Assembly: GCA_031397815.1 (NCBI GenBank)
Contig: JANNMJ010000116.1
Coordinates: forward strand, 1 to 32,369
DNA from: JANNMJ01 sp031397815
Lineage (GTDB): Bacteria; Bacteroidota; Bacteroidia; Cytophagales; Hymenobacteraceae
DNA: 32,369 bases
Direction: 5' to 3'
Shown: one piece after another, positions 1-6,600 of the stretch
Layout: each line of letters begins with the position of its first letter
How positions within the stretch are numbered: the first letter of the stretch is position 1
The notes under the pieces: model-generated
What the model was told of the DNA's origin: nothing
What the model saw: only the letters and a program-made list of their open reading frames with translations
The model's database searches: none
Made by a program: the position numbers and the translations under genes

Positions 1-85
1 CCCGCAGGGCCGGGGTGGGGCGACAGCCAGATACAGCCCGCCATAGAAACCCAAACACATCCCTCACATCCCCACACCAACCACA

Positions 86-133
86 AATGCCTCCGCCGCG
101 CCGAAAACAAGGTTTCAGCGCGGCGGAGGCATT
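86..133 (-). terminator. Strong hairpin terminator downstream of the small lipoprotein gene
   Basis: A 16-bp perfect inverted repeat (arms 86-101 and 118-133) extends by a few more pairs after one mismatch, leaving a loop of about 6 nt. Read on the minus strand it lies about 40 nt after the lipoprotein stop and is followed by a T-rich run (tttgtggttgg). This is the usual place and shape of a rho-independent terminator. The stem is symmetric, so it could also stop transcription from the other side. Confidence 0.75.
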
Positions 134-174
134 CGATTCTACTCAACGGACGACCCGCCCTAACGAGCGCCGCG

Positions 175-303
175 CTAAGCGCGCTTAGCCGTCGGGACGG
201 GCTTCGTCGGGGCGGCTTTGCCGTAGGCGGGGCACGTCTGCACTTTGCAGGAGGCCGAACCGAGCAGCAAGCCAGCAAATGCGAGGATCACAAATTTTTT
301 CAT
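175..303 (-). CDS. Small lipoprotein, 42 aa
   Basis: The 42-residue product starts MKKFVILAFAGLLLGSASC: two lysines, a hydrophobic stretch and a lipobox ending in Cys19, so a signal-peptidase-II lipoprotein is predicted. The mature part is only about 24 residues, with a CPAY motif followed by a Lys/Pro/Thr/Ala-rich tail. Very small lipoproteins with a CPxY-like motif are, as I recall, common in Cytophagales and have no known function. The reading frame is open for 22 more codons upstream, but the ATG at 303 is chosen because it places the signal peptide at the N-terminus. A strong terminator follows and a TAnnTTTG box lies upstream, so it looks like a single-gene transcript. Function unknown. 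Confidence 0.7.
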   Translation of the reverse strand: MKKFVILAFAGLLLGSASCKVQTCPAYGKAAPTKPVPTAKRA

Positions 304-366
304 CAGGCGGGATTCGGCGAAAAAGACGGTGGCGCGGTCAAAGCCGTAACGCGGCTCCGATGGTTC

Positions 367-374
367 CAAAGATA
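367..374 (-). promoter_or_regulatory. Candidate -7 box for the lipoprotein gene
   Basis: On the minus strand these bases read TATCTTTG, an exact match to the Bacteroidota -7 consensus TAnnTTTG, about 60 nt upstream of the lipoprotein ATG. No TTG is found at the -33 distance, only a T-rich CTTCTTTTAAA, so the call is tentative. Confidence 0.35.
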
Positions 375-431
375 CGGATCTGACGGCTGTTTAAAAGAAG
401 CGCCGGGCGATAACCCTTCCGCGCAACGCTT

Positions 432-1844
432 TTACGACTGATAACCGAGGATTTTCAGCATCTGCTCGGGCGTCTGTTCCGGCGCGAATTCCCACGAATC
501 AAACGTGCCGTCGTCCTTGCGGTCGACGATGACGTGCTTCGGCGCCGGAATCAGGCAATGCTTGATGCCGCCGTAACCGCTCAGGCTCTCCTGATAAGCG
601 CCCGTGTGGAAGAAGCCGATGTACAGCGGCTCGGTCTCGGTGGGGGCGATGGTCGGCAGGAAAACCTGATACGAGTGCGTCTCGGAGTTGTAATAATCCT
701 GCGAGTCACAGGTGAGGCCGCCGAGCTGGACGCGCCGGTACGGGTTCGTCAGGTGGTTGATCGCGAGCAGGACGTAGCGCTGATTAAGCGCCCACGTATC
801 GGGCAGGTTCGTGATGAACGACCCGTCAATCATATACCACAGCTCCTTGTCGTTCTGAAGCTTCTGATCGAGGATGGAGTACAGCATCGCACCGCTCTCA
901 CCGACCGTGAAGATGCCGAACTCGGTGAAGATGTTCGGCTCCGGCACGCTCTCCTCGCGGCAGATGCGCTGGATGGTCCGCACGATCTCCTCGATCATAT
1001 AGCGGTAGTCGTACTCGTTCTGAATCGATGTCTTAATCGGCAAGCCGCCGCCGATATCAATCGTGTCGAGGGTGTCGCAGACCTTCCGCAGCTCGCAGTA
1101 TTTGTGGACGAACCGGCTCAGCTCCGACCAATAATAGCTCGTGTCCTTGATGCCGGTGCTGATGAAATAGTGCAGCATCTTCAGCTCGAAGCGCTTGTCG
1201 GTCGCGATTTGCTCTAGGTAGAGCCGCATCGCGTCGTCGTAGCGGATGCCGAGGCGCGAGGTGTAGAACTGGAATTTCGGCTCCTCATCGCTCGCCAGCC
1301 GCATCCCGACGCGCACTTTGCCCGCCGGGGTTTGCAGGTGCTGCTTGTAATACTCAATCTCGTCGAGGTTATCGAGGACGGGCGTGCAGTTGCGGAAGCC
1401 GTCGTTGAGAAGGTCGGTGATCCACTGCCGGTACTGGTCGCGCTTGAAGCCGTTGCAGACGATGTGCGTCTCCTGGCTGAGCTTGCCGTTGGCGTAAAGC
1501 GAGCGAATGATTGGAATGTCGAAGCCCGAAGACGTCTCGATCTGCACGTCGTTCTTGAGCGCTTCTTCGAGCACGAACCGGAAGTGCGACGACTTCGTGC
1601 AGTAGCAATACGTGTACGAGCCTTTGTAATCGAGCTTCTGAATAGCGTCGGCGAACAAGCCTTTGGCGCGCTGAATCTGCGACGAGATTTTCGGCAGATA
1701 CGTCAGCCGCAGCGGCGTGCCGTACTGCTTGATGAGGTCGAGCAGGGGCAGGTCGTGGAAGGTCATCTGCTCGTCCGGAGCGACGTGAAACTCGTCGGTC
1801 GGGAAGTCGAACGTCTGGTTGATTAGGTCGATGTAGCGGTCCAC
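432..1844 (-). CDS. speA: Arginine decarboxylase (PLP-dependent, fold III)
   Basis: Decarboxylates arginine to agmatine, the first step of the agmatine route to putrescine; cytosolic. The 470-residue protein has the alanine-racemase-like barrel of group IV decarboxylases: the probable PLP lysine is K84 in YCTKSSHF, the phosphate-binding glycine loop is DIGGGLP (263-269), and the C-terminal beta domain carries LTCDSQD (377-383), with the Cys-Asp pair expected to act on the substrate across the dimer, and GAYQESL (415-421). It is much shorter than the enterobacterial enzyme (over 630 residues) and matches the compact form seen in Bacteroidota. Start is ATG at 1844. It is divergent from a ureohydrolase gene with 202 bp between them. 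A related diaminopimelate or carboxynorspermidine decarboxylase is less likely given the length and motifs. Confidence 0.85.
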   Translation of the reverse strand: MDRYIDLINQTFDFPTDEFHVAPDEQMTFHDLPLLDLIKQYGTPLRLTYLPKISSQIQRAKGLFADAIQKLDYKGSYTYCYCTKSSHFRFVLEEALKNDVQIETSSGFDIPIIRSLYANGKLSQETHIVCNGFKRDQYRQWITDLLNDGFRNCTPVLDNLDEIEYYKQHLQTPAGKVRVGMRLASDEEPKFQFYTSRLGIRYDDAMRLYLEQIATDKRFELKMLHYFISTGIKDTSYYWSELSRFVHKYCELRKVCDTLDTIDIGGGLPIKTSIQNEYDYRYMIEEIVRTIQRICREESVPEPNIFTEFGIFTVGESGAMLYSILDQKLQNDKELWYMIDGSFITNLPDTWALNQRYVLLAINHLTNPYRRVQLGGLTCDSQDYYNSETHSYQVFLPTIAPTETEPLYIGFFHTGAYQESLSGYGGIKHCLIPAPKHVIVDRKDDGTFDSWEFAPEQTPEQMLKILGYQS

Positions 1845-1851
1845 TGAGGAG

Positions 1852-1870
1852 CGCGAGCAGCCAGCTCGCG
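1852..1870 (-). other. Hairpin in the speA leader
   Basis: A 7-bp perfect inverted repeat, CGCGAGC and GCTCGCG with a 5-nt loop, ends 7 nt before the speA start codon on the minus strand. It would fold over the ribosome-binding region. No T-run follows, so it is not a terminator. Role unknown; it could modulate translation or be a small repeat remnant. Confidence 0.35.
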
Positions 1871-2046
1871 AAGGTTAAGATGAGAAAAACGCGCCTTTTG
1901 CGCCGGTGTGCCGACGCTGGTACGGCGCCATAACCGACAACGCCGAACGAAGGGCCAAAAATGCACCCGAAAATCCCGACCTTTGTTTAAGTACCCCTTA
2001 ACAATCAACCCGGCGGCGTGCCGCCTTCGCTTCATTTCCCGTTTTT

Positions 2047-3039
2047 ATGGATGTCGTCCGACCGATTCGTCTACTTGAAAACCGCTCGGAGCTTGGCGCC
2101 GGCACTCGCGGCGCCAGTCTGGGCATCGATGCCCTGAAAATCGCCTGCCTCAACCAAGGCTCCGATTACTTCTACGACCATCGCTCGACGCGTATCCCCG
2201 ACCTCAACTATCTGCTGTTCGAGGAAGAAGACAACCTCCTGCCGCTCGCCCGCTACGCCGACGGCATCCTGTCGGTGCTGAAAAACGTCGCGAACGCCGT
2301 CTCGAATACCCTCAAAGACGGCCAGTTCCCGCTCGTCCTCGCCGGCGACCATTCTTCCGCCGCCGGGACCATCGCCGGTATCAAGGAAATCTACCCCGAT
2401 TCGACCCTCGGCGTCGTCTGGATTGATGCCCACGCCGATATCCATTCGCCGTTCACCACGCCGTCGGGCAACATCCACGGGATGCCGCTCGCGCTCGCGC
2501 TCCACGACGATAACCTGCCGTGCCAAGTCAATACGCCCGACCCGGAAACGCTGTTTTTCTGGGAGAAGATGAAGCGCGTCGGCACCCCCGACCGCAAGAT
2601 TCGCCCGGAACACCTCGTGTACGTCGCCCTCCGCGATTACGAGGAGCCGGAGCTAGCCGCGATTGCCCGCAACCAGTCGCAGGTGTACTGGATGTCGGAA
2701 GTCGATGAGCGCGGCGTAGCCACCATTGCCTCCGAAATCCGCGAGCACCTCGCCGCCTGCGACCTCCTCTACATCTCCTTCGACGTCGATTCCCTCGACC
2801 CCGAGTTCTCGCGCGGCACCGGCACGCCCGTCGAGCACGGCCTGAGCCTCGGCCAAGCCGCCGGTCTCCTCCGCAACCTCCTCGCCGACCACCGCGTCGT
2901 GTGCTTCGAGATGGTCGAAATCAACCCCACCCTCGACGAAGCCAACACCATGGCCACCAACGCCTTCCGCCTCCTCGACGAAGCGACCAAAGCACTGGAA
3001 AAGCGCGCCAGCAGCAGCGTCCCGAATATGTTGGGGTAG
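2047..3039 (+). CDS. Ureohydrolase (arginase/agmatinase family)
   Basis: Binuclear manganese enzyme that releases urea from a guanidino substrate. All metal-binding motifs are present in 330 residues: GDHS (H102), DAHAD (D127, H129, D131) and SFDVDSLDP (D246, D248), with GTGTP at 257-261 and a GNIHGMPLA loop at 141-149 like the arginase substrate loop. Close relatives in Bacteroidota are usually annotated as arginase (arginine to ornithine plus urea). The divergent neighbour makes agmatine, so agmatinase activity (agmatine to putrescine plus urea) is also possible, and sequence alone does not settle the substrate. The ATG at 2047 gives a normal N-terminus beginning before the SELGAGTRGAS motif typical of this subgroup. 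A strong terminator follows. Confidence 0.8.
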   Translation: MDVVRPIRLLENRSELGAGTRGASLGIDALKIACLNQGSDYFYDHRSTRIPDLNYLLFEEEDNLLPLARYADGILSVLKNVANAVSNTLKDGQFPLVLAGDHSSAAGTIAGIKEIYPDSTLGVVWIDAHADIHSPFTTPSGNIHGMPLALALHDDNLPCQVNTPDPETLFFWEKMKRVGTPDRKIRPEHLVYVALRDYEEPELAAIARNQSQVYWMSEVDERGVATIASEIREHLAACDLLYISFDVDSLDPEFSRGTGTPVEHGLSLGQAAGLLRNLLADHRVVCFEMVEINPTLDEANTMATNAFRLLDEATKALEKRASSSVPNMLG

Positions 3040-3074
3040 GGGAGAGGGAGAAGCTTCAGGTTTTCAGTAAAAGC

Positions 3075-3132
3075 AAAAAGCCCTGACGGGCCGCGTTCCG
3101 CTGGTTGCGGGGCAGGCTGTCAGGGCTTTTTT
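3075..3132 (+). terminator. Rho-independent terminator after the ureohydrolase gene
   Basis: AAAAAGCCCTGAC (3075-3087) pairs perfectly with GTCAGGGCTTTTT (3119-3131). The 13-bp stem encloses a 31-nt GC-rich region that can form an inner hairpin, and the 3' side ends in a run of six T. It sits 35 nt after the stop codon. The A-run on the other side makes it potentially bidirectional, so it could also serve minus-strand transcripts coming from the Shedu-like gene. Confidence 0.8.
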
Positions 3133-3163
3133 GTGTGCAGACGAAATCGGAAAATGCTACTCG

Positions 3164-3291
3164 CGCGGGGCTCTGCCCCGTGTGCAACTATTGGCAGGCG
3201 TCTCGCCTGCGGCGTTGGCTCGGCACGTAGCACCATAACCGCCGTGCCGGCCAGAGGCCGACGAATAGACCACACGGGGCAGAGCCCCGCG
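3164..3291. repeat. REP-like element: two palindromic units in inverted orientation
   Basis: Outer arms 3164-3184 and 3271-3291 are a perfect 21-bp inverted repeat. Each arm is itself a hairpin: GGGGC-TCT-GCCCC on the left and GGGGC-AGA-GCCCC on the right. Two further hairpins lie inside: GCAGGCG-TCT-CGCCTGC (3194-3210) and CGGCC-AGA-GGCCG (3248-3260). All four share a three-base TCT loop, or its complement AGA, and the two halves also share a CTATT spacer when read in the same direction. This is the layout of paired REP (BIME-type) elements. No RAYT transposase gene is in the window. Confidence 0.65.
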
Positions 3292-3321
3292 TGATTGGTG
3301 TCCTCGCATATGTGAAGGTTT

Positions 3322-3978
3322 CTAGTAAATTTTTCGCATCAAATCCATGTAGTCGTATTTTCTCCAATATTCCTCAAGAATTGCAAAACTTAAGGTTGTT
3401 GGATTGTCCTCGAAGCTCCAAAATTCATCTGGTTTGTTTTTGTAATCTTCAAGCGCTCTGCTAAATACATCGGTTGTTCTTATTTCAATGTCGCTTGTTG
3501 AATTGTGATAGGTTCTCCATTTCATAGCTTCCTCAGTGGTCCAGTCATTTTTTTCGCCAGCAACAAGTATGAATCGAAATTTGGCGACCGCGCCAAAAAT
3601 GCGTTTTTTCTCTAATGGGTTTTCGTGAAAGTACCGTTGCCAAGTTTTTACTTGTTCAATTGCTCCGTTTAGCTCAGCTGTTGGTTTGCCATTTTCGTTG
3701 AAAATTCTCATTTTGGGCTTTTCGAGTTCCATTAGAACCCATTCGGGGCCATCGGAATTGTCGTTTAGCCACGCGTAATCGCATCTAAATTTGCCTCCAA
3801 AAGATATCTCTCTAAAAACTGGTTGAATGCCGCCTTTTCTTGTGTATAGATGAAAAAATAAGAACGAGTTATTTTTTAGAATTTTCAATAAGCTAGTTTC
3901 GGAGTTACTGTCAAAGGCTGCTTTTAAGTCTGCTTCAACATTGGGGATGTCCCAAACTGGGGATTCGCTGTCAGTCAT
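3322..3978 (-). CDS. Stand-alone Shedu-type nuclease (DUF4263)
   Basis: The 218-residue protein resembles the C-terminal nuclease domain of Shedu (SduA), a PD-(D/E)XK-fold anti-phage protein. Visible signature: D67 in FRCDYAW, then VLMELEKPKMRIF (81-93) with E84, E86 and K87 as likely catalytic residues, then AELNGAIEQVKTW (101-113) with the conserved Gln109. The first 45 residues look like a short helical lead-in, and no extra sensor domain is seen, so this is the short single-domain form. The gene and its flanks are far richer in A+T than the neighbours (one 60-nt line, 3421-3480, is 35% G+C), which points to recent transfer. It sits between a REP-like element and a small membrane-protein gene. 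Start ATG at 3978. The family call rests on motif recall; the defence role is inferred. Confidence 0.65.
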   Translation of the reverse strand: MTDSESPVWDIPNVEADLKAAFDSNSETSLLKILKNNSFLFFHLYTRKGGIQPVFREISFGGKFRCDYAWLNDNSDGPEWVLMELEKPKMRIFNENGKPTAELNGAIEQVKTWQRYFHENPLEKKRIFGAVAKFRFILVAGEKNDWTTEEAMKWRTYHNSTSDIEIRTTDVFSRALEDYKNKPDEFWSFEDNPTTLSFAILEEYWRKYDYMDLMRKIY

Positions 3979-4152
3979 TTGTTGATTTTGGTTTTGTTTT
4001 TACGCACAGTGTCCTTGTTGGGAATTGAGGATTGTGTGTAAAAGTGTTGAAAAATCTTTGTCACTTACCGAAAAAGAGGTCAATGCTAATTGCCGAACCT
4101 TTGCGCTCTCTTACAAGCTAGTAGATTGCCCACATAGCACCCGCAGTTCTTC

Positions 4153-4353
4153 TTACTTCTCAACCCGCCCCTTACGGCCTTTTATTAAAAAGTAAACGCA
4201 CCCCACAAGCGTAATCAGGTAAACAGCGGCCAATGCCGGATGCTCTACCTTGAACGTCTTGAAATCGACCTGCTTGAACAGGGCGGACCCGATGATAAGC
4301 GCGATGATTATCAGGAAGAATGATGGCGGGTTGTTTTTCTCCGGGTTTTCCAC
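4153..4353 (-). CDS. Small membrane protein with two predicted transmembrane helices, 66 aa
   Basis: The product has a short polar N-terminus (MENPEKNNPP), a hydrophobic helix at about 11-26, a polar linker (KQVDFKTFKVEHP), a second helix at about 40-57, and a basic tail (KGRKGRVEK), so both ends are probably cytoplasmic. Start is GTG at 4353; an in-frame TAA lies just one codon upstream and there is no internal Met, so no ATG alternative exists. It lies upstream of the Shedu-like gene on the same strand with 174 bp between them. No family recognised. It could be an ordinary small hypothetical protein or an accessory partner of the nuclease; the wide gap argues against tight coupling. Confidence 0.5.
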   Translation of the reverse strand: MENPEKNNPPSFFLIIIALIIGSALFKQVDFKTFKVEHPALAAVYLITLVGCVYFLIKGRKGRVEK

Positions 4354-4502
4354 GGTTTAGTCAGTTAAAGAGGCTTTGGTATCCCGGTTTGCACAACTAG
4401 CGGGGCTGACAAAGATGTGCAATATTGTGGGGATGGCTGCACTTGCCGCTTGTGCGTGCTGCCCAATCGTGCGGGGTTGATTCAGTTTGCTTTGAAAATG
4501 CG

Positions 4503-4985
4503 GCAAAATCTCCAAACAGGTGGCACAAACGTTCCAACAGGTGGCACGGATCTCCAAATAGGTGTCACGGGTTTCCAAACAGGTGTCACGGATTCCCAAA
4601 CAGGCGCCACGGATTCCCAAATAGGTGTCACGGGTTTCCAAATAGGTGGCACGGCTTTCCAAATAGGAGTCACGGATTCCCAAACAGGTGGCACGGATCT
4701 CCAAATAGGTGTCACGGATTCCCAAACAGGTGGCACTGGTTTTCAAACAGGTGGCACGGATGTTCCCGGTGCCTGCACGAACTTTCCCGTAGGTGGCACG
4801 AATCTTCCCGATGCCTGCACGAACCTTCCCGTAGGTGGCACAAACCTTCCCGGTGGTTGTACGAATCTTCCCGGTGCCTGCACGAATCTTCCCGGTGCCC
4901 GCACGGATGTTCCCGGTGGCTGCACGAATCTTCCCGTAGGTGGCACGAATCTCCCCGGTGCTCGCACAAACCTTCCCGGTAGTGA
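4503..4985. repeat. 21-bp minisatellite, about 22 copies
   Basis: A CAC trinucleotide recurs every 21 bp without slippage from 4524 to 4965 (22 copies; one copy has TAC). There are two blocks: about 11 type-A units (as in TTCCCAAACAGGTGTCACGG, 4511-4750) and about 11 type-B units (alternating TTCCCGGTGCCTGCACGA and TTCCCGTAGGTGGCACGA, 4751-4980). Because 21 is a multiple of 3, several frames on both strands stay open and encode seven-residue repeats such as GGTNLPG (plus) or GKIRATY (minus). None of these frames has an ATG start near the array. The rest of the gap, 4354-4502 and 4986-5015, shows no other feature I can support. Confidence 0.85.
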
Positions 4986-5015
4986 AAGGCCTTTGAGAGC
5001 CTATGGGGCTATTTT

Positions 5016-6497
5016 TTACCCCCGCCGCACTTTCTTCCACCCCGCACCCACCAACACGCTCAGATCGGGGACGGCGCGGGTGCCGAGGAGCAGGCCGCCG
5101 TAGACGATGGTGATGATGGAGCCGCGCACGAACAGGTCGAGCCACGGCGAGCCGAGCGACGGCACGGCGGCGCCACACGCATACGCGAGCGCGATGGCGC
5201 CGAGGACGATCAGCGTGCGGCGCGTGAACGGCTGCATCCGGAACCACCACCAAACCCCCAGCACTCGCCCGCAATTGACGAGCACCAGCGTGAGCGCCGA
5301 GGCGAAAGCGGCGCCCACGATGCCGTAGCGCGGCACGAAATACCAGCACGTCAGGACGGTCATGAGGCCGAGCATGACGTTGAAAAACAAGTCCCACCGG
5401 TACTTTGATGAGGTGTAGAGGATGACGCCGTTGATGCCGGTCGCCATATCGAAGAGGCGGCCCAAACCCATCAGCAGAATCACCAGACGTCCTTTTTCGT
5501 ACCCCGCCGGGAGCAGGCGGTACAGCACATCGACGTTCGCCCACAGCCCCGCGAGGAGATAGCCGCCCGCCGTCAGGTTGAGGAGCGAGATGCGCCGGTA
5601 GAGGTCGGCCATTTCCGGCAGGCTCTTACTCGCCCAATAATCGGCGACTTGCGGGGTGGCGATTTTATAGAGCGAGCGCGCCGGGACGAGCAGTACGCTG
5701 GTCACGAAAAACGCCGTGGTGTAAACGCCGACCTGCGCGTCGTTGCCGTACCGCAGAATCATCAGCGAATCGACCGTCGCGATGACCGTATTCGAGAGGT
5801 TCCCAAGCACCGAATACAGGCCGAAGCGCAGCATCTGCATCACTTTTCCGGACTGAAACGCGCGCCAATCGGGCCAGACGAACAGCTGCCGCAGCCACGC
5901 CGCGTACACCAAAAGCCCGAGCGCCGCCGCCGCATTCACAATCACGAAGAGCCCGACGAACGTCGGCTGGTCAATCCAATCGAGCGCGTACGCCCCCACG
6001 CACGCCGCCGTGCCGAGGCGCAGCAGCACATCCTGAATCAGCGAGCTGACGACGGTTTTGTACAGCGAGCGCAGGTATGCATCGAGCAGGTTGTAAACGA
6101 GGTAGCCGAGGCCGAGGAGCGCGAGCCAGTCGTAATAGCGCGGCAGCAGCTCGGAATGGCCGTCGTAAAACCGCAGAATGGCGGGTTTGGCGAGGAAAAA
6201 AACCGTCAGCACCACGCTGTAAAACGCGAGCGGCACCGTGAGCAGAAGCCACAGGAAACCGCCGTGGCGGTTCGCTTTATCGCGGTAAAGCGGGAAGAAT
6301 CGGGCCGTTACGTTCGGCAGGCCGAGGGCGGCGGGCAGCGCCACCAGCACGCCCACCTGCACGAGCAGCCGCGTGAGGCCCAGCTCCGACTTCGTCAGGA
6401 AATGCGTGAACAGAAACACGTTGTTGGCAAAGCCTACCGCCACGCCCACATACGAAATCAGCGTGTTTTGCAGCCCTTGTCGGCGAATCGTACCCAA
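5016..6497 (-). CDS. Oligosaccharide flippase (Wzx-like, MATE/MOP superfamily)
   Basis: A 493-residue membrane protein with about 12-14 hydrophobic segments throughout and few charges between them, as in O-antigen and lipid-linked oligosaccharide flippases. It begins LGTIRRQGLQNTLISYVG, a typical N-terminus for this group (small glycine, basic pair, first helix), and ends in a short basic tail, VRRG. The frame is open further upstream, but that part is Arg/Cys-rich, not membrane-like, and overlaps the deacetylase gene. The start chosen is TTG at 6497; ATT at 6500 is the other option, and no ATG is available. It lies 103 bp after the deacetylase gene on the same strand and probably moves a lipid-linked glycan across the inner membrane for the surface-glycan pathway here. 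Confidence 0.75.
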   Translation of the reverse strand: MGTIRRQGLQNTLISYVGVAVGFANNVFLFTHFLTKSELGLTRLLVQVGVLVALPAALGLPNVTARFFPLYRDKANRHGGFLWLLLTVPLAFYSVVLTVFFLAKPAILRFYDGHSELLPRYYDWLALLGLGYLVYNLLDAYLRSLYKTVVSSLIQDVLLRLGTAACVGAYALDWIDQPTFVGLFVIVNAAAALGLLVYAAWLRQLFVWPDWRAFQSGKVMQMLRFGLYSVLGNLSNTVIATVDSLMILRYGNDAQVGVYTTAFFVTSVLLVPARSLYKIATPQVADYWASKSLPEMADLYRRISLLNLTAGGYLLAGLWANVDVLYRLLPAGYEKGRLVILLMGLGRLFDMATGINGVILYTSSKYRWDLFFNVMLGLMTVLTCWYFVPRYGIVGAAFASALTLVLVNCGRVLGVWWWFRMQPFTRRTLIVLGAIALAYACGAAVPSLGSPWLDLFVRGSIITIVYGGLLLGTRAVPDLSVLVGAGWKKVRRG

Positions 6498-6600
6498 AAT
6501 GCAGGAGTGAGGGGCGGGGAAGTGGCCCGGTGGTGAAGCGTCGGCAAAGGTCGGCGTTGCGCGGAAGTAATCGGGCGCGGCATTCAGATCAAGCGCGGGC

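Noticed and set aside
1..60. Start of a minus-strand gene at the left edge (ATG at 60, 20 open codons beginning MCLGFYGG)
   Set aside because: Too short to support; no motif or ribosome-binding signal, though it sits plausibly after the terminator at 86-133.
3139..3300. Insertion sequence remnant
   Set aside because: The perfect 21-bp inverted repeats are only 128 bp apart with no transposase remnant and no clear target duplication; internal hairpins fit a REP-like element better.
4503..4985. CRISPR array
   Set aside because: The units are contiguous, 21 bp, without unique spacers, and there are no cas genes in the window.
4417..5103. Plus-strand open frames through the 21-bp array (GGTNLPG-type and PNRWHG-type repeats)
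   Set aside because: They exist because the period is a multiple of three. Starts are GTG or TTG without a ribosome-binding signal, and the longest runs on into the flippase gene on the other strand. Kept as a repeat, not as a gene.
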